22,393 bases of DNA, taken from NCBI GenBank assembly GCA_036567205.1, contig DATCVA010000172.1, forward strand, positions 1 through 22,393, in the 5' to 3' direction. Origin of the DNA: DATCVA01 sp036567205 (GTDB lineage: Bacteria > Pseudomonadota > Gammaproteobacteria > Burkholderiales > Burkholderiaceae_B). The notes below the pieces were generated by a model, which had not been told where the DNA came from, searched no databases, and was given only the letters and a program-made list of their open reading frames with translations. This document shows, one piece after another, positions 6,508 to 13,553 of this stretch. How positions within the stretch are numbered: position 1 is the stretch's first letter; the number at the start of each line of letters is the position of its first letter. Both the position numbers and the translations under genes were made by a program.

Positions 6508-7317
6508 ATGAACAGCGTCTTTATAGTTGAACTTGTGGTTTTAGGTATTTTCAGTGGTTTTTTGGCGGGGTTGCTGGGAATTGGGGGCGGGATGGTAATG
6601 GTGCCTATCTTGACCTTTATGTTGTCGGGTACCGGTATCGATCCGGGCAATGCGGTGAAAGTCGCTATCGCGACGTCAATGGGCGTGATCGTGTTTACGT
6701 CTGCTTCCAGCGTTCGCGCCCACCATAAGCGTGGCGCTGTGCGATGGGACATCGTCCGGAATCTGGCTCCCGGCATCATCGTGGGCAGCATAATCGGAAG
6801 TATCGGCATTTTCTCCATACTGAAAGGCAAGTATCTTGCTCTATTCTTTGGGGTATTTGTCGCTTTTTCGGCCACCCAGATGTTTCTCAATAAAAGGCCG
6901 CCTCCAACGCGCGAAATGCCGGGTACGGTCGGGCAATTTGGCGCTGGCGGTGTAATTGGCCTTATATCCGGTTTGGTCGGCGCAGGCGGCGGGTTTATTA
7001 GCGTGCCTTTCATGACGTGGTGCAACGTGGCGATTCATACGGCGGTGGCCACCAGCGCGGCGCTGGGTTTTCCCATCGCAATTACCAATGTAGCCGGCTA
7101 CATATTGTCCGGGTATTCCACAGAAGGATTGCCCCCAGGCTCAATCGGGTATATCTGGATGCCAGCGTTAGGGCTTATTGCCGCCGCCAGCGTTTTTACA
7201 GCACCCTTGGGGGCAAAGGCGGCTCATAGTTTGCCTGTTCATCATCTTAAAAGGGTGTTCGCAAGCGTTCTGTATGTGTTGGCTATTTATATGCTATGGA
7301 AAGGGTTTAATGGCTAA
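6508..7317 (+). CDS. TSUP-family (TauE/SafE) membrane transporter
   Basis: A 269-residue integral membrane protein with about eight hydrophobic segments. The two halves repeat the TSUP signature: GFLAGLLGIGGGMVMVP (17-33) and GLISGLVGAGGGFISVP (151-167), each followed by an ATS motif (55-57 and 181-183). TSUP proteins move sulfite, sulfoacetate and other small anions; TauE/SafE members export sulfite released by sulfonate degradation. The substrate cannot be read from sequence. The ATG at 6508 has only a weak GAG upstream. It is divergent from the GntR gene and has an operator-like palindrome before it, so it is probably in the same regulon as the RidA/hydrolase operon, as exporter of a product or importer of a substrate. 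Confidence 0.88.
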   Translation: MNSVFIVELVVLGIFSGFLAGLLGIGGGMVMVPILTFMLSGTGIDPGNAVKVAIATSMGVIVFTSASSVRAHHKRGAVRWDIVRNLAPGIIVGSIIGSIGIFSILKGKYLALFFGVFVAFSATQMFLNKRPPPTREMPGTVGQFGAGGVIGLISGLVGAGGGFISVPFMTWCNVAIHTAVATSAALGFPIAITNVAGYILSGYSTEGLPPGSIGYIWMPALGLIAAASVFTAPLGAKAAHSLPVHHLKRVFASVLYVLAIYMLWKGFNG

Positions 7318-7417
7318 TTCCCTTTCCAGATCAACGATGAACTGTGTCGGCTTTGCTTACCGTACAAATGTACTGCCTGCACTTCGCCTTAGTGCACGCC
7401 ATTAGAAGGGAATAAGT

Positions 7418-7462
7418 ATGCAAATCGAATTGCTGGGCGGCGAGGGTAAATACCCCCTATAA
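7418..7462 (+). CDS. Possible 14-residue open frame upstream of the Liv operon
   Basis: ATG at 7418 is preceded by AAGGG (7406-7410 region) at a workable distance and reads MQIELLGGEGKYPL before TAA at 7460-7462. It lies upstream of the TATAAT at 7506, so it would only be in a transcript from further upstream. It could be a leader peptide, the decayed start of a lost gene, or chance. Confidence 0.15.
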   Translation: MQIELLGGEGKYPL

Positions 7463-7505
7463 AGAGGCGAAATCGCTTCATCTGTGTGGATAATAATAAT
7501 TACCG

Positions 7506-7511
7506 TATAAT
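7506..7511 (+). promoter_or_regulatory. Candidate -10 box of the Liv operon promoter
   Basis: A perfect TATAAT stands 113 bases before the first start codon of the operon, in an AT-rich stretch. No good -35 box lies 16-18 bases upstream, so the promoter may need an activator. Confidence 0.4.
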
Positions 7512-7552
7512 CACAAAAATAACGAAAGTGTAACAATTAGACTAAAAGAGAC

Positions 7553-7600
7553 AACGCTTTAGGCCACGAAGACGGAAGTCTTCATGGCCGTGTAAGCGTT
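7553..7600 (+). promoter_or_regulatory. Long hairpin in the 5' leader of the Liv operon
   Basis: AACGCTT (7553-7559) pairs with AAGCGTT (7594-7600). After an internal loop (TA against GTGT), GGCCA (7562-7566) pairs with TGGCC (7585-7589), then a C/A mismatch, then GAAGAC (7568-7573) pairs with GTCTTC (7578-7583), capped by GGAA, a GNRA tetraloop. That is 18 Watson-Crick pairs. It ends ten bases before AAGGAGG. ATTTGTC follows instead of a T tract, so it is a poor terminator; an mRNA-stabilising, attenuating or protein-binding element is more likely. Confidence 0.65.
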
Positions 7601-7623
7601 ATTTGTCAACAAGGAGGAGCACC

Positions 7624-8793
7624 ATGGAACACCATTCGCTTCAACGCACATTAAGTCTGCTCGCATTGACTTGTGCTTTGTCTATTCCCACAGCCGTCTA
7701 TGCAAAAGACACTGTAAAAATCGCTTTTATCGGTCCGCTTACCGGCGGTTCTTCGGCAATTGGGCTGGGTGGGCGTAACTCTGCCGATCTGGCACTGAAG
7801 TTGCACAATAGCAATCCGCAAAGCAAATATAACTATGAACTGGTCGTTCTGGACGACGAGTGCAAACCCAATGTGGGGGTTCAGGTTGCCACCAAAGCGG
7901 CGGCAGACAAATCTGTTATTGCGGGCGTTACCCACTATTGTTCCGCCGTGGCCATTAGTGCGGTAGACGTCTACCAACGCTTCGGTTTGCCTGTCATAGT
8001 CTGGGGCGCCGTGCTGCCCGAAATTACTTACGGGCAAAAGCGGAAGGAAGTGCACCGTGTGAATGGCACCATGATCAACCAAAACCAGGTTGCCGCCGAG
8101 TTCATGGCGAAGCAGGGTTATAAAAAATGGGCGGTCATCCACGACACCACAGACTATGGCAAGGGCCATAACAAGTATTTCACCGAGTCGCTGAAAAAGC
8201 ATGGCGGTGAAATTCTTGGCACATTTGGCGTTATGTCCGACCAACAGGACTTCACGGCTGAACTTACCAAAATCAAAGAACTCAATCCCGAAGTTGTATT
8301 TTTCGGTGGCTTGACGCCCCTGGGTATACGCATTCGTTCGCAGATGGACAAATTGGGCATTAAAGCGCAACTGCAAGGTACATCCGGCATCAAGTCAGAT
8401 GCCTATCTCGAAGGTCTGGGCAATGAACTGGCAGAAGGTTCACTGGCCTTTCTCGAAGGTGCGCCACTGGAAAAACTGCCTCATGGCAAAGACTTCTCGG
8501 ACGCCTACCAGAAGCAGGGTTATTCGCAGCCACCTGATGCTTACGGTCCTTTTGCCTTCGCCGCCACGAACCTGATCATGGATGCCATCGAAAAAGTGGG
8601 GCCTAATCGTAAGAAAGTGTTGGCTGAACTGAATCAGACCCACGATGCCGATACCGTTATTGGCAAAGTAACGTTCGATGATCACGGTCAGAACATCGTT
8701 CCGCTGGTCTCTACGTATGTCGCTCAAGATGGCAAATGGGTTATCTGGGACGATAGCGAATACGCAACGGGCAAGCGCAAGCTTAAGCACTGA
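7624..8793 (+). CDS. Periplasmic substrate-binding protein of a Liv-type ABC importer
   Basis: A 389-residue class I periplasmic binding protein (Leu/Ile/Val-binding family). A 27-residue signal peptide (hydrophobic 9-22, cleavage after VYA) precedes KDTVKIAFIGPLTGGSSAIG, the usual start of the first lobe. Later landmarks are the GVTHYCSAVAISA loop, the KKWAVIHDTTDYGKG hinge strand and PDAYGPFAFAA near the C-terminus. ATG at 7624 is chosen because AAGGAGG stands six bases before it; an upstream TTG reading would place the start within the leader. It heads an operon with livHMGF, an M20 peptidase and an amidase. That company suggests an amide or N-acylated compound rather than a plain branched-chain amino acid; the ligand is not readable from sequence. 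Confidence 0.92.
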   Translation: MEHHSLQRTLSLLALTCALSIPTAVYAKDTVKIAFIGPLTGGSSAIGLGGRNSADLALKLHNSNPQSKYNYELVVLDDECKPNVGVQVATKAAADKSVIAGVTHYCSAVAISAVDVYQRFGLPVIVWGAVLPEITYGQKRKEVHRVNGTMINQNQVAAEFMAKQGYKKWAVIHDTTDYGKGHNKYFTESLKKHGGEILGTFGVMSDQQDFTAELTKIKELNPEVVFFGGLTPLGIRIRSQMDKLGIKAQLQGTSGIKSDAYLEGLGNELAEGSLAFLEGAPLEKLPHGKDFSDAYQKQGYSQPPDAYGPFAFAATNLIMDAIEKVGPNRKKVLAELNQTHDADTVIGKVTFDDHGQNIVPLVSTYVAQDGKWVIWDDSEYATGKRKLKH

Positions 8794-8818
8794 AACACAG
8801 GCCGGCAGGGGGTTATGC

Positions 8819-9754
8819 ATGAGCATGGAAGTCTTTAGTCAGTACCTGGTAAACGGACTCATGCTCGGCATGATCTACGCTATGGTCGCAGTGGGTTTTA
8901 CCCTGTTTTTTGGGGTTATGGACGTTATTCAGTTCGCCCACGGCGACGTCCTTATGCTGGGGGGATTCACTGCTTTAGTGACCTACCTTGGCCTTGATTC
9001 AATCGGCGTGGTCAACCCGTGGGTTCAAATCCTGCTCATGCTGATTGTCTCGATGATGGTCATAGCTGTGATCGGGGCGTTGGTGGCCAAGTATCTTATC
9101 TTGCCGCTGAAAGACGCCCCGCCGCTGAACACTTTGTTGTTGACGCTAATGCTTGGCCTTGTCCTGCGCGAGCTGGTGCGGCTGTTCTACCCCGACGGCT
9201 CGAACTCCAAGCCTTTTCCCCGTTTGCTGCCCGATTCCGAACTACATCTTGGCGCCTTTTCCATAAGGGCCGACAGCGCTATTTTGCTGGCTTTCGGGTT
9301 TCTTACCATTGTTGTCCTGCACTATCTTATTACCCGCACAAAGCTTGGCCTGGCTATTCGTGCCGTGGCGCAAGACGGTGAAACAGCGCGGGTAATGGGT
9401 ATTAATTTCCACTGGATAGTGTTGTTGACGTTCGGCCTTGGCTCGGCGATGGCTGCCATTGGCGGCGTCATGAACGGACTGTATTACAGCGAAATCAACT
9501 TCGGCGTCGGCCTTTTGCTTGGAATTATCGGCTTCTCGGCCGCAATCCTGGGCGGCCTTACCAACGTATATGGCGCTATTCTTGGCGGGTTTTTATTTGC
9601 TGCCTTACAAACGGTTGGATCAGTCGTACTTCCCATGATAGGCACGGGCGTGCCCAGCGCCTATAAAGATGTTTTCGCCTTTGCCGTCGTTATCATTCTG
9701 CTGGCATGGAAGCCGTCCGGCTTGATTGCCGAACGTGTCAGCGAGAGGGTCTAG
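8819..9754 (+). CDS. livH: LivH-type ABC permease
   Basis: A 311-residue inner-membrane permease of the LivH family with about eight membrane segments. The N-terminus (YLVNGLMLGMIYAMVAVGF) and GVMDVIQFAHGDVLMLG are typical. The coupling-helix loop is KLGLAIRAVAQDGETARVMG (about 194-213), and the motif AAILGGLTNVYGAILGG follows near the end. The ATG at 8819 follows AGGGGG with seven bases spacing; ATG at 8825 is a possible alternative, while readings starting earlier run into the binding-protein gene. It is 25 bases downstream of that gene and would pair with LivM to form the channel. The symbol denotes family, not proven leucine transport. Confidence 0.92.
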   Translation: MSMEVFSQYLVNGLMLGMIYAMVAVGFTLFFGVMDVIQFAHGDVLMLGGFTALVTYLGLDSIGVVNPWVQILLMLIVSMMVIAVIGALVAKYLILPLKDAPPLNTLLLTLMLGLVLRELVRLFYPDGSNSKPFPRLLPDSELHLGAFSIRADSAILLAFGFLTIVVLHYLITRTKLGLAIRAVAQDGETARVMGINFHWIVLLTFGLGSAMAAIGGVMNGLYYSEINFGVGLLLGIIGFSAAILGGLTNVYGAILGGFLFAALQTVGSVVLPMIGTGVPSAYKDVFAFAVVIILLAWKPSGLIAERVSERV

Positions 9755-9757
9755 ATC

Positions 9758-10915
9758 ATGCTTCATTCATTAAGGGCCTCGCGGTCCCTGTTGTTCGCTG
9801 CGCTGGTGCTGGTTTTTGTATTGGCCTGGGGCATATTGCACGCTGAAAGCGAACAGGAAATAGGCATAACGGTCGGTGCGATCATTGTGTTTGTTTTGCT
9901 GGTTCGTTGGTTGCGCGTCGTTCCGCCGTTGATCGAATCTGTAAATTTCTTTCCGCGCAGCCTGGGGGTTGGCTGCATAGCCGGTGTGCTTTGCCTTATT
10001 GCCGCCTTCTATGACAATCACTTCGCCTTGCTGCTGCTATGTACGGTATTGCTGTATTCGATTGCCGGATTCGGGCTGAATATTCAGTTCGGCTACTGCG
10101 GCATTCTGAACTTTGCCGGTGCTGCTTTCTTTGGCATAGGCAGTTATACCGCAGCGGTGCTTACCACCCACACGGGTACGCCTCATTTGCTGGTGCTTGT
10201 CATTGGTGGGATTTTGTCGGCGCTGATCGGGTCGTTACTGATATTGCCTGTGCTGCGCACGCGCGGGCATTACGCGGCCTTGGTTACCATTGCCTTTGGG
10301 ATTCTCTTCAAGACGTTTCTCGAGGTTAATGACACCCTGGGCGGACCGCAAGGAATGCGCATACCTCGCATGACGATTTTTGGTTGGGAACTCAACGAAA
10401 ACCTGGTAATTGGCGATGTTGAAATTTCTTTCTACGCCAACTACGCGGTGCTAAGCCTGGCGCTGTGCGCGGCTGCTTTTATTTTAGTGCGCAGGCTCGA
10501 GCGCTCGTGGATAGGGGTGTCCATGGATATGGTGCGCACCGATGAAATTGCAGCCTCTGTTTTTGGGGTGCCGATTGCCCGCATGAAAATCATTGCGTTT
10601 ACCCTGGGCAATTTTCTGGTTGGAATAGCGGGTGCTGTTTATGGGCTTCTTACAAGCTATGTCGCCCCTAATAATTTCACCTTTTCCGACTCGCTTATCC
10701 TGGTGTCCATGGTGCTTTTGGGCGGCATCGGCAACCCATGGGGTATTTTGCCTGCGGCGGCCATTATTCTTATCTTGCCGGAAAAGTTGCAGTTCATACA
10801 GGAATATCGTTTCTTGCTTTATGGTGTGCTAGTGATTGCAATACTTTTGTTCCGCCCGGCCGGCTTGCTTCCGCGCTCTATTCGAAGCTATTTTCCGGGG
10901 CAGAGTAAAGCATGA
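9758..10915 (+). CDS. livM: LivM-type ABC permease
   Basis: A 385-residue inner-membrane permease, partner of LivH. It has several hydrophobic segments before the conserved GYCGILNFAGAAFFGIGSYT (about 108-127). The coupling loop SMDMVRTDEIAASVFGVP lies at about 255-272, then LLGGIGNPWGILPAA near the C-terminus. The ATG at 9758 is three bases after the livH stop and preceded by GAGAGGG. Its stop overlaps the livG start by four bases (ATGA), so translation is coupled. Length is in the normal LivM range. Confidence 0.92.
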   Translation: MLHSLRASRSLLFAALVLVFVLAWGILHAESEQEIGITVGAIIVFVLLVRWLRVVPPLIESVNFFPRSLGVGCIAGVLCLIAAFYDNHFALLLLCTVLLYSIAGFGLNIQFGYCGILNFAGAAFFGIGSYTAAVLTTHTGTPHLLVLVIGGILSALIGSLLILPVLRTRGHYAALVTIAFGILFKTFLEVNDTLGGPQGMRIPRMTIFGWELNENLVIGDVEISFYANYAVLSLALCAAAFILVRRLERSWIGVSMDMVRTDEIAASVFGVPIARMKIIAFTLGNFLVGIAGAVYGLLTSYVAPNNFTFSDSLILVSMVLLGGIGNPWGILPAAAIILILPEKLQFIQEYRFLLYGVLVIAILLFRPAGLLPRSIRSYFPGQSKA

Positions 10916-11688
10916 GTACACCACTTCTGATTGCACGCGACCTTACCATGCGTTTTGGCGGGCTGACAGCGCTGGACTCTTTAAACCTTACGGTCTACGA
11001 GGGCGAAGTCATGGGGTTGCTCGGGCCGAACGGCTCCGGAAAAACCACATTCTTCAACGTTATCACCAGCTTGTATGCAGCCACTTCCGGCGAGATCATG
11101 CTGGCGGGTAATGACATCAGCAAGAAAAGTCCGCAAGAGGTCTACAACCATGGGGTTACGCGAACCTTCCAGCGCTCGCGTCTTTCGCTTCCGCTGACGG
11201 TCTTCGACAATATGGTCATAGGCAATTACCAGCATCTGAACATGGGCATCATGTTCAACTTGTTTAACCGTTCCAGGCTTAGGCAGCAGTACGATGAAAT
11301 GGTAGAAAAAGCCCATACTCTGCTGCATACATTCAATACCAGCCTGCCGCAGAAGCTCTTCAAGTCGACCGGTACGCTAACCATGATCGACCGGCGCCGG
11401 GTTGAAATTTGCCGGGCCTTGCTTAGCAGTCCGCGATTATTGCTTCTGGACGAGCCTTCCGCAGGCATGACGCATGATGAAACCAATGAACTGATGGACG
11501 ACATACTGCAAGTACGCGGTTTGCTCGAGCCTTTCACCATCGTCATCATCGAACACGAAATGAACGTGATCCAGCGTATTACCGATCGCTGCGCCGTTCT
11601 TAATTTCGGGCAAAAAATTGCGGAAGGCACATACGAACAAATCGTGGCCGATCCGCAAGTGCAAATAGCTTACCTGGGCCAGGAGTAA
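10912..11688 (+). CDS. livG: LivG-type ABC ATPase with degenerate signature motif
   Basis: A 258-residue nucleotide-binding subunit. Walker A is GPNGSGKT (38-45), the Q-loop glutamine is Gln87 in TRTFQRSR, Walker B is LLLLDE (176-181) and the H-loop is His215 in IIEHEMN. LivG normally has a LAYGQQ- or LSYGEQ-like signature before the RRLEIARAL helix. Here the helix is kept (RRRVEICRAL, 161-170), but the preceding residues are LTMIDR (156-161), so the key Ser/Ala, Gly and Gln positions are lost. In the LivG-LivF dimer this motif completes the ATP site on LivF's Walker A, so one of the two sites is probably weak. The gene is otherwise intact and in tight order with livM and livF. Confidence 0.92.
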   Translation: MSTPLLIARDLTMRFGGLTALDSLNLTVYEGEVMGLLGPNGSGKTTFFNVITSLYAATSGEIMLAGNDISKKSPQEVYNHGVTRTFQRSRLSLPLTVFDNMVIGNYQHLNMGIMFNLFNRSRLRQQYDEMVEKAHTLLHTFNTSLPQKLFKSTGTLTMIDRRRVEICRALLSSPRLLLLDEPSAGMTHDETNELMDDILQVRGLLEPFTIVIIEHEMNVIQRITDRCAVLNFGQKIAEGTYEQIVADPQVQIAYLGQE

Positions 11689-11690
11689 AA

Positions 11691-12401
11691 ATGACCGTGC
11701 ACCTTAAAGTCAGCGAAATTGCCACTGCCTACGATCGTATCGACGTCCTGCATGGCGTTTCCCTGGAAGTTCTGAAAGGAAAAATAACCTGCATACTGGG
11801 CTCCAACGGATCAGGAAAGAGCACACTCATTCGTTCCATTCTTGGCTTGACGCCTCCTAATCGCGGGCAGATCGAATTCGAGGGCGTTTCTTTATTGGGC
11901 CTGCCGACTCATAAAATCGTCGGCCGGGGAATTGCCTGCATTCCGGAAGGACGCAAAGTCTTTCCTAAAATGACGGTCGAGGAAAATCTTCGGGTGGGTG
12001 CGTATCAGTTGTCGAATGAGTCTGAACTGAAGCGTCGTGCGGCCGATGTATACGATATTTTTCCACGTCTGAAAGAGCGTCGTACGCAATTGGCCGGAAC
12101 CATGTCCGGTGGCGAGCAAGCCATGCTTTCCATTGGCCGCGGCCTTATGGCTAACCCCAAAATGCTGATTCTTGATGAGCCTTCGCTGGGGCTGTCTCCG
12201 CTTTTCGTCAAAGAAAACTTTCGAGTGATCAGCGAAATTAATCAGCGCGGCATGACAGTATTGCTGGTAGAGCAGAATGCGCGTCAAACGCTGGCCATTT
12301 CCGACTACGGTTATGTTCTTTCGCAGGGGCGGCTGGCGGCTCAGGGCACTGCCCAGGAACTTAGCGAAAATGCCGAGGTTCGAGCCGCGTACTTCGGCTA
12401 A
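11691..12401 (+). CDS. livF: LivF-type ABC ATPase
   Basis: A 236-residue nucleotide-binding subunit. Walker A is GSNGSGKS (37-44), the LivF-typical IPEGRKVFPKMTVEENL follows at 84-100, the signature MSGGEQ (138-143) is complete, and Walker B is MLILDEP (158-164). Gln195 in LLVEQNA takes the H-loop place, as is usual in LivF. The start is two bases after the livG stop. Because its signature is normal, it can support ATP hydrolysis at the LivG Walker A site, making that site the likely active one in this transporter. Confidence 0.93.
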   Translation: MTVHLKVSEIATAYDRIDVLHGVSLEVLKGKITCILGSNGSGKSTLIRSILGLTPPNRGQIEFEGVSLLGLPTHKIVGRGIACIPEGRKVFPKMTVEENLRVGAYQLSNESELKRRAADVYDIFPRLKERRTQLAGTMSGGEQAMLSIGRGLMANPKMLILDEPSLGLSPLFVKENFRVISEINQRGMTVLLVEQNARQTLAISDYGYVLSQGRLAAQGTAQELSENAEVRAAYFG

Positions 12402-12425
12402 CTGATTGAATACGGAGAAAACACC

Positions 12426-13553
12426 ATGAATGCCTCGATTGATCCCGTTGCGCTTACCCAAACACTAGTCCGGATGTCTACCGTCAACACGCCCGGCCAC
12501 GAGGATCAATGCACGAATTACCTCGAGACGCTGCTGACGCAAGCCGGCTTTACCTGCCGGCAGGTTGAGTTCGCGCCACGCCGTAGCAGCCTTGTGGCGC
12601 GTATCGGCCGTCAGGACGGCGGTTTGCCATTAGCCTTTACGGGGCATGTGGATGTGGTGCCGCTGGGCGCCGCGCCCTGGACACAAGATCCGTTCGCAGC
12701 CAATATTGTCGACGGCAAAATGTACGGGCGTGGAACAGCCGACATGAAAAGCGGCGTTGCTGCCTTTACGGCCGCGGCTATCGATATGGCCCAGAAGGTC
12801 AAGGACTCTGCCGGCGTCACGCTAATTATTACCGCGGGTGAAGAAACTGGTTGCGAAGGCGCCTTCCATCTTGTCGAGCAGCCCGAGACGCGTGACCTGA
12901 TGGGGCAGGCCGGGGCATTCATAGTGGCCGAGCCCACTTCGAACGAGCCTTTACTGGGCCACAAAGGCGCGTTCTGGCTAAAAATCAGCGCCAAAGGCGT
13001 GACGGCGCATGGGTCCATGCCCGAGCACGGCGACAATGCCATTTACAAGATTGCCACCGCTGTCCTGGCGTTGAAAGAACTGGATTTTGGGATTGAGGCT
13101 CACCCTTTGATGGGCAAGCCTACTCTGAATGTCAGCGTTATTCAAGGCGGACTGAATATTAACTCTGTGCCCGACGCGGCTGAAATTCTTGTCGATATCC
13201 GCAGCGTGGCCGGGCAACGTCATGACGAAATTCTGGCACGCATCCAGGCAGCCGTCGGGCCCGACCTGAAGGTTGAAAGACTTGTCGACCTTGAAAGCGT
13301 TTATACCGAGCCTGCCGATGCGTGGGCCAAGCGGGTAGCCGGATTCTGCCCGGGCGGGCCAACGGCCCGCATTGTTTCCTACTTTACCGATGCGGCCGCC
13401 TTGCGTGGGCCCTTAGGCGTGCCCCCTACGTTAATCCTTGGTCCGGGCGATGCCCATATGGCGCACCAGACCGATGAGTACTGTTCGGTGCATCGCATTG
13501 TGGAAGCGCGCGATATTTATGTCAAAGCCATTCAGGACTGGTGCCTGAAATGA
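12426..13553 (+). CDS. M20-family metallopeptidase/deacylase (ArgE/DapE/CPG2-like)
   Basis: A 375-residue zinc-dependent amidohydrolase of the M20 family. The di-metal ligands are visible: His74 and Asp76 in TGHVDVVP, Asp106 in GRGTADMKSG, the catalytic Glu139 with Glu140 in TAGEETG, Glu169 in AEPT, and His347 in AHQTDEY. The lid (dimerisation) domain spans about 180-290 and includes AKGVTAHGSMP. The family cleaves N-acyl amino acids, dipeptides and related amides in the cytoplasm. No signal peptide is seen. It starts 24 bases after livF with GGAG at the right distance, and its TGA overlaps the amidase start. It therefore most likely processes what the ABC system imports. ArgE, DapE or a folate-type carboxypeptidase are alternatives that position in this operon makes less likely. 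Confidence 0.92.
   Translation: MNASIDPVALTQTLVRMSTVNTPGHEDQCTNYLETLLTQAGFTCRQVEFAPRRSSLVARIGRQDGGLPLAFTGHVDVVPLGAAPWTQDPFAANIVDGKMYGRGTADMKSGVAAFTAAAIDMAQKVKDSAGVTLIITAGEETGCEGAFHLVEQPETRDLMGQAGAFIVAEPTSNEPLLGHKGAFWLKISAKGVTAHGSMPEHGDNAIYKIATAVLALKELDFGIEAHPLMGKPTLNVSVIQGGLNINSVPDAAEILVDIRSVAGQRHDEILARIQAAVGPDLKVERLVDLESVYTEPADAWAKRVAGFCPGGPTARIVSYFTDAAALRGPLGVPPTLILGPGDAHMAHQTDEYCSVHRIVEARDIYVKAIQDWCLK

Larger units (their letters stand above)
7318..7623. other. 306-base leader and promoter region of the Liv-type operon
   Basis: No standard gene is seen. It contains a possible 14-codon open frame (7418-7462), a small GGGTA-AA-TACCC palindrome (7444-7455), a perfect TATAAT (7506-7511) and a long hairpin (7553-7600), then AAGGAGG (7611-7617) before the ATG at 7624. 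If the TATAAT is used, the mRNA leader is about 105 bases and includes the whole hairpin. Confidence 0.6.

Noticed and set aside
7553..7600. Leader hairpin as a guanidine (mini-ykkC) or other known riboswitch
   Set aside because: Mini-ykkC needs two hairpins with ACGR loops; this is a single stem with a GGAA loop, and no known riboswitch consensus was recognised.
7553..7600. Leader hairpin as an intrinsic terminator of the upstream transporter gene
   Set aside because: The stem is followed by ATTTGTCAAC rather than a T tract, and the ribosome binding site of the next gene comes ten bases later.
7651..8376. 241-codon minus-strand frame inside the ABC binding-protein gene
   Set aside because: Antisense to a well-supported secreted binding protein; no recognisable domain or ribosome site.
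10912..11688. LivG as a pseudogene because of the missing signature
   Set aside because: The frame is intact, all other ATPase motifs are kept and the gene is tightly coupled to its neighbours, so a specialised subunit is more likely.
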